From contig OV121091.1 in assembly GCA_921293015.1 (NCBI GenBank), positions 22,614,839-22,678,838 of the forward strand: a DNA stretch of 64,000 nucleotides, in the 5' to 3' direction. The notes below the pieces were generated by a model. It did no database searches. It worked only from the letters and a program-made list of their open reading frames with translations, and was not told where the DNA came from. The position numbers were made by a program, and so were the translations under genes. This DNA comes from Phorcus lineatus. Taxonomy: Eukaryota > Mollusca > Gastropoda > Trochida > Trochidae. Position 1 is the stretch's first letter, and every line of letters starts with the position of its first letter. Positions 59,969-64,000 of this stretch are shown here, in pieces.

Positions 59969-60390
59969 ACCATTCTCTCCAAACAGGTTGATCCGTCATT
60001 AAATCCCCATCAAACTGTCTTAATACGAACGTTTCTCGGTCTAGAAATGTAGAAACCTGATTTGATGCAATCAAAGTTAGTTGTGCAATCAGCGACGCCG
60101 TTTCAAAAGTTATCATTTCAATCGCTTAAGTTATTTCCGTAAGTTTTCCAAAAACTAAACCCTTATTCGAATATGCATCTTGCACTTTGAGTCTTCTTTA
60201 CAGGACACATGTGCCTCATGCAGTGACAACACACAAAATATTCATGCGTTCGGTGTTTTCATTGGCTGAAATATTGCTAGGTAGTTTAAGTTGCAATATT
60301 GTGCCAGTAGGGGAAACTGCCGAAAGCTCGAGAAGAGACAGTGGTTGTAAAGGAATGTATGACGGAGCTAACTCTGTTGGGAGAGAATGG
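59969..60390. mobile_element. MITE-like element with ~33-bp inverted terminal repeats
   Basis: Left end ACCATTCTCTCCAAACAG...ATCCGTCAT (59969-59999) and right end ATGACGGAGCTAACTCTGTTGGGAGAGAATGG (60358-60390) are imperfect reverse complements. TTA sits just outside each end (possible short target duplication). The 360-bp interior codes for nothing recognisable. Relatives: 23690-23750 and 56731-56792. Confidence 0.7.
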
Positions 60391-61390
60391 TTAATTATGT
60401 GTCCTCATTAAAGGTTCATGAACGTTTGCATCTTTATTTCTTTACGATGGATTTAATTTTCCAATTAAGAAAGAAACGTTTTACTAACATTGAAATAACA
60501 GTACAGAAACACCAATGTATTGCTTCTCGTAACAGAGCTGCACTGTTATTTCTGTAAGTTATTTGATTCCTTGTATACGTTACTGGAGCAATTACTTTCC
60601 GTCAGATGTTCTTAATGTGTGTATGGAACTGCATCTTTCTGTCAGAGAAAAGGTAAATTCGGAAACAATAGTTACTCCACCAGGTTTTTCATTTGTTACT
60701 ACTTGTATGTTAGCATTTCCTCACAATGTCTCCCGTCTGTCCGTCCAAAGTGATATAAATTCCGTTGCTTAACTCGAAACCTGCCAGTTGTAACTTTTTT
60801 AAGCGTTCCTGATAGTGTTCACCAGAAGTCGTACTCTGAAGAGTCGACATTTCAAAATGTCTTCTGAAAACGTTAGAGCCATCCTATAGTAAATAAAACA
60901 GATGTCATTAAACTTGATGGCAACATCCATTATGTTGTTTAGTACAGGAGTCATATTACCTTTAAAAAAAACGAAAAAACTATTATTTTTTAATGTTGAC
61001 TATTGGTATGTCAGTTTAAGTAAGTATTCATGAACGTTTGAAATCTGATCCGAATGCTGTTATGAGGAATGCTGCTAAATGGAAGCTCTCACTATAACAT
61101 GTGTGTTCTGAGATGATTGCTAGAATCGTTGACACAGTTGGATAACCATCTATTCAAGTTGTTTAACTTGTTACAGCCAAATACCCATATTTGATTTTCT
61201 CTCATATTTTCTTATTTTAGTGTTGCCTGTGACGTTTATGCAGATTCAGTATTCCTATTCAATGATTTTCATTTGTCAGTAAAACTTTTAATATCAAAGC
61301 AAGCATCATGTTATTTTAACACTGTATCAGTGCTTTAAGCATATTTCGTGTATGCTCCTGTACATCACTTGAATTAGTGAAGCAGTAATA
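60391..61390. other. No gene recognised
   Basis: A 69-codon plus frame (60563-60772) without motif. Confidence 0.45.
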
Positions 61391-61612
61391 TATCGTAGCA
61401 TTTGAGTTATTGAAAGTGAAAAATGCCTTTCACACTTTCTTCTATTCTTTGATTAATAAACTTATTATCGTAGCATTTGACTTATTGAAAGTGAAAAATT
61501 TCACACTTTCTTCTATTCTTTGATTAATAAACTTATTATCGTAGCAATTGACTTATTGAAAGTGAAAAATGCATTTCACTTTCTTCTATTCTTAAATTAA
61601 TAAACTTATTTT
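61391..61612. repeat. Three tandem units of 71-76 bp
   Basis: Units start at 61391, 61466 and 61537 with TATCGTAGCA. Each holds a short hairpin (GAAAGTGAAA/TTTCACTTTC type) and a GATTAATAAACTTATT string with AATAAA on the plus strand. Confidence 0.9.
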
Positions 61613-64000
61613 CGGCGACATCTTTCAAACCTTTATACTGATTGAATGTTTAGTAGAACTTGCTGATTTTGAAATGTAAACTATCTTAAAATAGAGAATT
61701 ACCAGACTATCCCATCGTCTGACATAGCTTCCATCCTTACACGCTTGTCGATTGCACCTTCTATATAAGTCAGAACCTGTCATTGTTACAAGCATGCCAA
61801 CGGCTTGGGTTGCTTATGCCTTCCAGTAGCAGAGAGTCTAATTGTCTATATGTAGGTCGTGTTTTTTATTTCCTGGCATTTCATGTGATATCACAGTTTA
61901 TTTTTCTTCATGCGAATAAACACTGCTACCAACTTGAAGGAAATGCACAGATATATCATAATGCTAAAACAACATAGTGTTGCAAAGGGCAAACTACATA
62001 TGTTAAATGTATGTGTCTAGCTAGTATGAATGTATCTTTGAGACGCATAATATCTAAATGCTAGGTAGTGTATATCTATGGAATGTTTTAATACTTCAAG
62101 TTACATTATGACATGATCATTATTGACTCACAGCCACGTTTCGATTAATTTAGTGACAATAGTAGCAAAAGGAGTGTTATTCAGACAATACCTTTGTACC
62201 AAATCCAAGGTTGGTTCACTCAAGATATTTGCTTAGCTGTTCTAGGGAACTGCTTTTTTTAATAACGTGATGTAAACAATTACTTTTCCTAAGATGTTCT
62301 TAATTAGTTCTGTTCGGGAAAACAGCAATTTCGAAAGAATTCGTTCAAATTATTGTGTCAAAAAGAACAGTGAAATTATTGGCATATCGACTTGACTTTA
62401 TTAATCATAATAGCTGCTATGGAACATTCCAATCACTCAGATAACCTCGTTGAAGAATATCCGGTTGATTTACATCATTTTGAATTCCTTATTATGACTT
62501 AGTTTATGATTTTTGCAATTGTGAAATGATGTTTTAATTTCTACACACGGTTGTCCTATAGCATCTTTATCCTTCAAATGTATCACAATTATCACATCTT
62601 AGTGTCAGTGCCAAACATCATTTCGATTTTATCATGTATTGGCTCATAATACCTCTTTATTTCATTTAAATTCTGCCATCACATAATTTTTTGGTGTCCT
62701 AAAACAATGCAAGACATCTAAACTTAGAACCCCTTCTGTTGCCAGTCGGTGCGAAAAGTCCACGCTTTACAGGTCACTCATTCGTTAGCACAGTTTTCCT
62801 ACATGTATGGCGCACATGCATCGGCCAACCGTTGCTGAATATTGTACTTGTGTTGCCAAAAAATGTTTTAGAATGTGTCGTTTTATCATAATTTGATGAT
62901 CATCATTTGACAGTTATTGCTTTCTTCTTATGAAATATACATTGTAGAAGTATAAAAAATGCTATTTTAGCATTTTAGAACATTTGACTTGTACTATTCT
63001 GAATTAAGTGCTGCAAAAAGATAATTTTGATGCTTGAAAGAAAGCATCACACGTAATCCAAATAGTGATAGGAAATCTGTAGGAATTCTAAAGCTAATAG
63101 TGTATCAACTATGGTATTTTAATTTCAAACTCGTACTATAGAAGAATCAGTCAAAGATTGGGTTTCTTCAAAAGTCATTCAATCGAATAAATTCGTTCAT
63201 CATTTATATGTTGAAGCTTCAACCTGTTTTACTTTAAATAGTTATGCTCTTTGCTTTCGAACGAATGGGCACATTGCGTTATTCATCAGATTAAGTTATC
63301 TGAACGAAATTCATGGCGGTAAGAAAGAAGTTTAACAAATTCAAATATTGCGTGTGGAAGTTTTCAATTAGTGTTTGAAAAAATCTGTGTACTTTGCTCT
63401 GTCACAATAACACTTCTGTCTTCATTAACTGAATCTGATAAACTTTCGTATTTTTTTTTCATTTTTTTCACATTTCAATCGCCTCACATGAAGGTAATAA
63501 ATTCTAAAATTAAGATTCATTAATTCATGTTAGATAATCCCAATGTCAAATTCATCTTTATCAACAAATCAAACATTCAAGGACTACAGAATCATGATTC
63601 AACTTCTTCACGTCTGAATGTATTTATATTTATTGAAATCATTTCAAAGTAATTTTATTTTAATAGGTTCTCTCATTGCGTTTATTTCTTAAATGATTAA
63701 GATATTAGAGTTTACAGAATAATTGGCAACTAAGTACTAATTGGTACTGAAAACCTATATTTTGTTCCCATTTGCTAATCATAGGCAAGTAGAAATCATG
63801 AAAAACCCGGACATTTTCGATGACAGACAAATTTTGTTTTTGAATGATCCCTATAGCAGTGCTGATGAACCATGAAAAAACCCAACCAAAATCAACCACG
63901 GGCAACATAAATTGTTGGGACAAAAACCTTTAAAAATTAAGGAAATTAGGAATTATTTATTCAAAAATATATGTATTGCAGTACAAACTTTTGAATTGGC
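61613..64000. other. No gene recognised
   Basis: AT-rich, short frames without motifs to the end of the window. Confidence 0.5.

Noticed and set aside
60187-60411. 74-codon plus frame after TTCTTTACAG
   Set aside because: Extends through the MITE-like end, so it is not a host exon.
1-64000. CRISPR arrays, operons, rRNA genes, intact tRNA genes
   Set aside because: None seen; the composition, splice-like signals and repeat types are eukaryotic.

Overview
The window is AT-rich eukaryotic (metazoan) DNA: no operons, no long intact reading frame, many simple repeats, and a load of decayed transposons (mariner, a CR1/L2-type LINE, Penelope-like ends, tRNA-derived SINEs, a small inverted-repeat element). 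A marine invertebrate is likely from the repeat types (SINE/LINE tails ending GCGCTATA...ATTATT, a tRNA-type SINE head). I cannot name the species or phylum.

The main structure is hidden from a simple ORF view. From about 10.6 to 41.4 kb the DNA is at least three old tandem copies of one 9-12 kb unit. Anchors recur in the same order: block X (10.68, 22.73, 31.87 kb), a 114-bp block Y (12.57, 25.63, 34.85 kb), a coding-like block U (14.7-15.06, 25.9-26.15, 36.05-36.54 kb), and a promoter-like block Z beside a GTA-rich microsatellite (18.56, 27.63, 39.51 kb). Z, U and Y fit one gene on the minus strand: TATA-type promoter at Z, protein-coding sequence at U, and a last coding exon at Y whose AG acceptor and TGA stop lie at identical positions in all three copies. 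Frameshifts and stops break the U sequence in every copy. I therefore read this as an array of decaying paralogues of a gene I do not recognise. Copy III keeps the best coding signal (a 95-codon frame followed by a 73-codon frame) and is interrupted by a 205-bp palindromic Penelope-like insertion with a 13-bp target duplication.

Flanks: 0-10.6 kb holds an (AT)30 tract, a mariner relic, a nested inverted repeat at 6.1-6.3 kb, and a separate duplicated block (0.58 and 7.78 kb). From 41.46 to 42.45 kb there is a minus-strand LINE fragment whose 3' tail resembles that of the SINE at 30.07-30.34 kb. From 42.5 to 64 kb the sequence is mostly unassigned, with a second mariner relic (48.93-49.18 kb), a few minus-strand frames that look like exon remnants (45.4, 48.7, 55.9 kb), short tandem repeats, and a MITE-like family. 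Three plus-strand sites (16.02, 30.47, 59.18 kb) have a splice acceptor fused directly to a donor, the form of recursive splice sites. All alignments were made by eye, so identities and limits are approximate.
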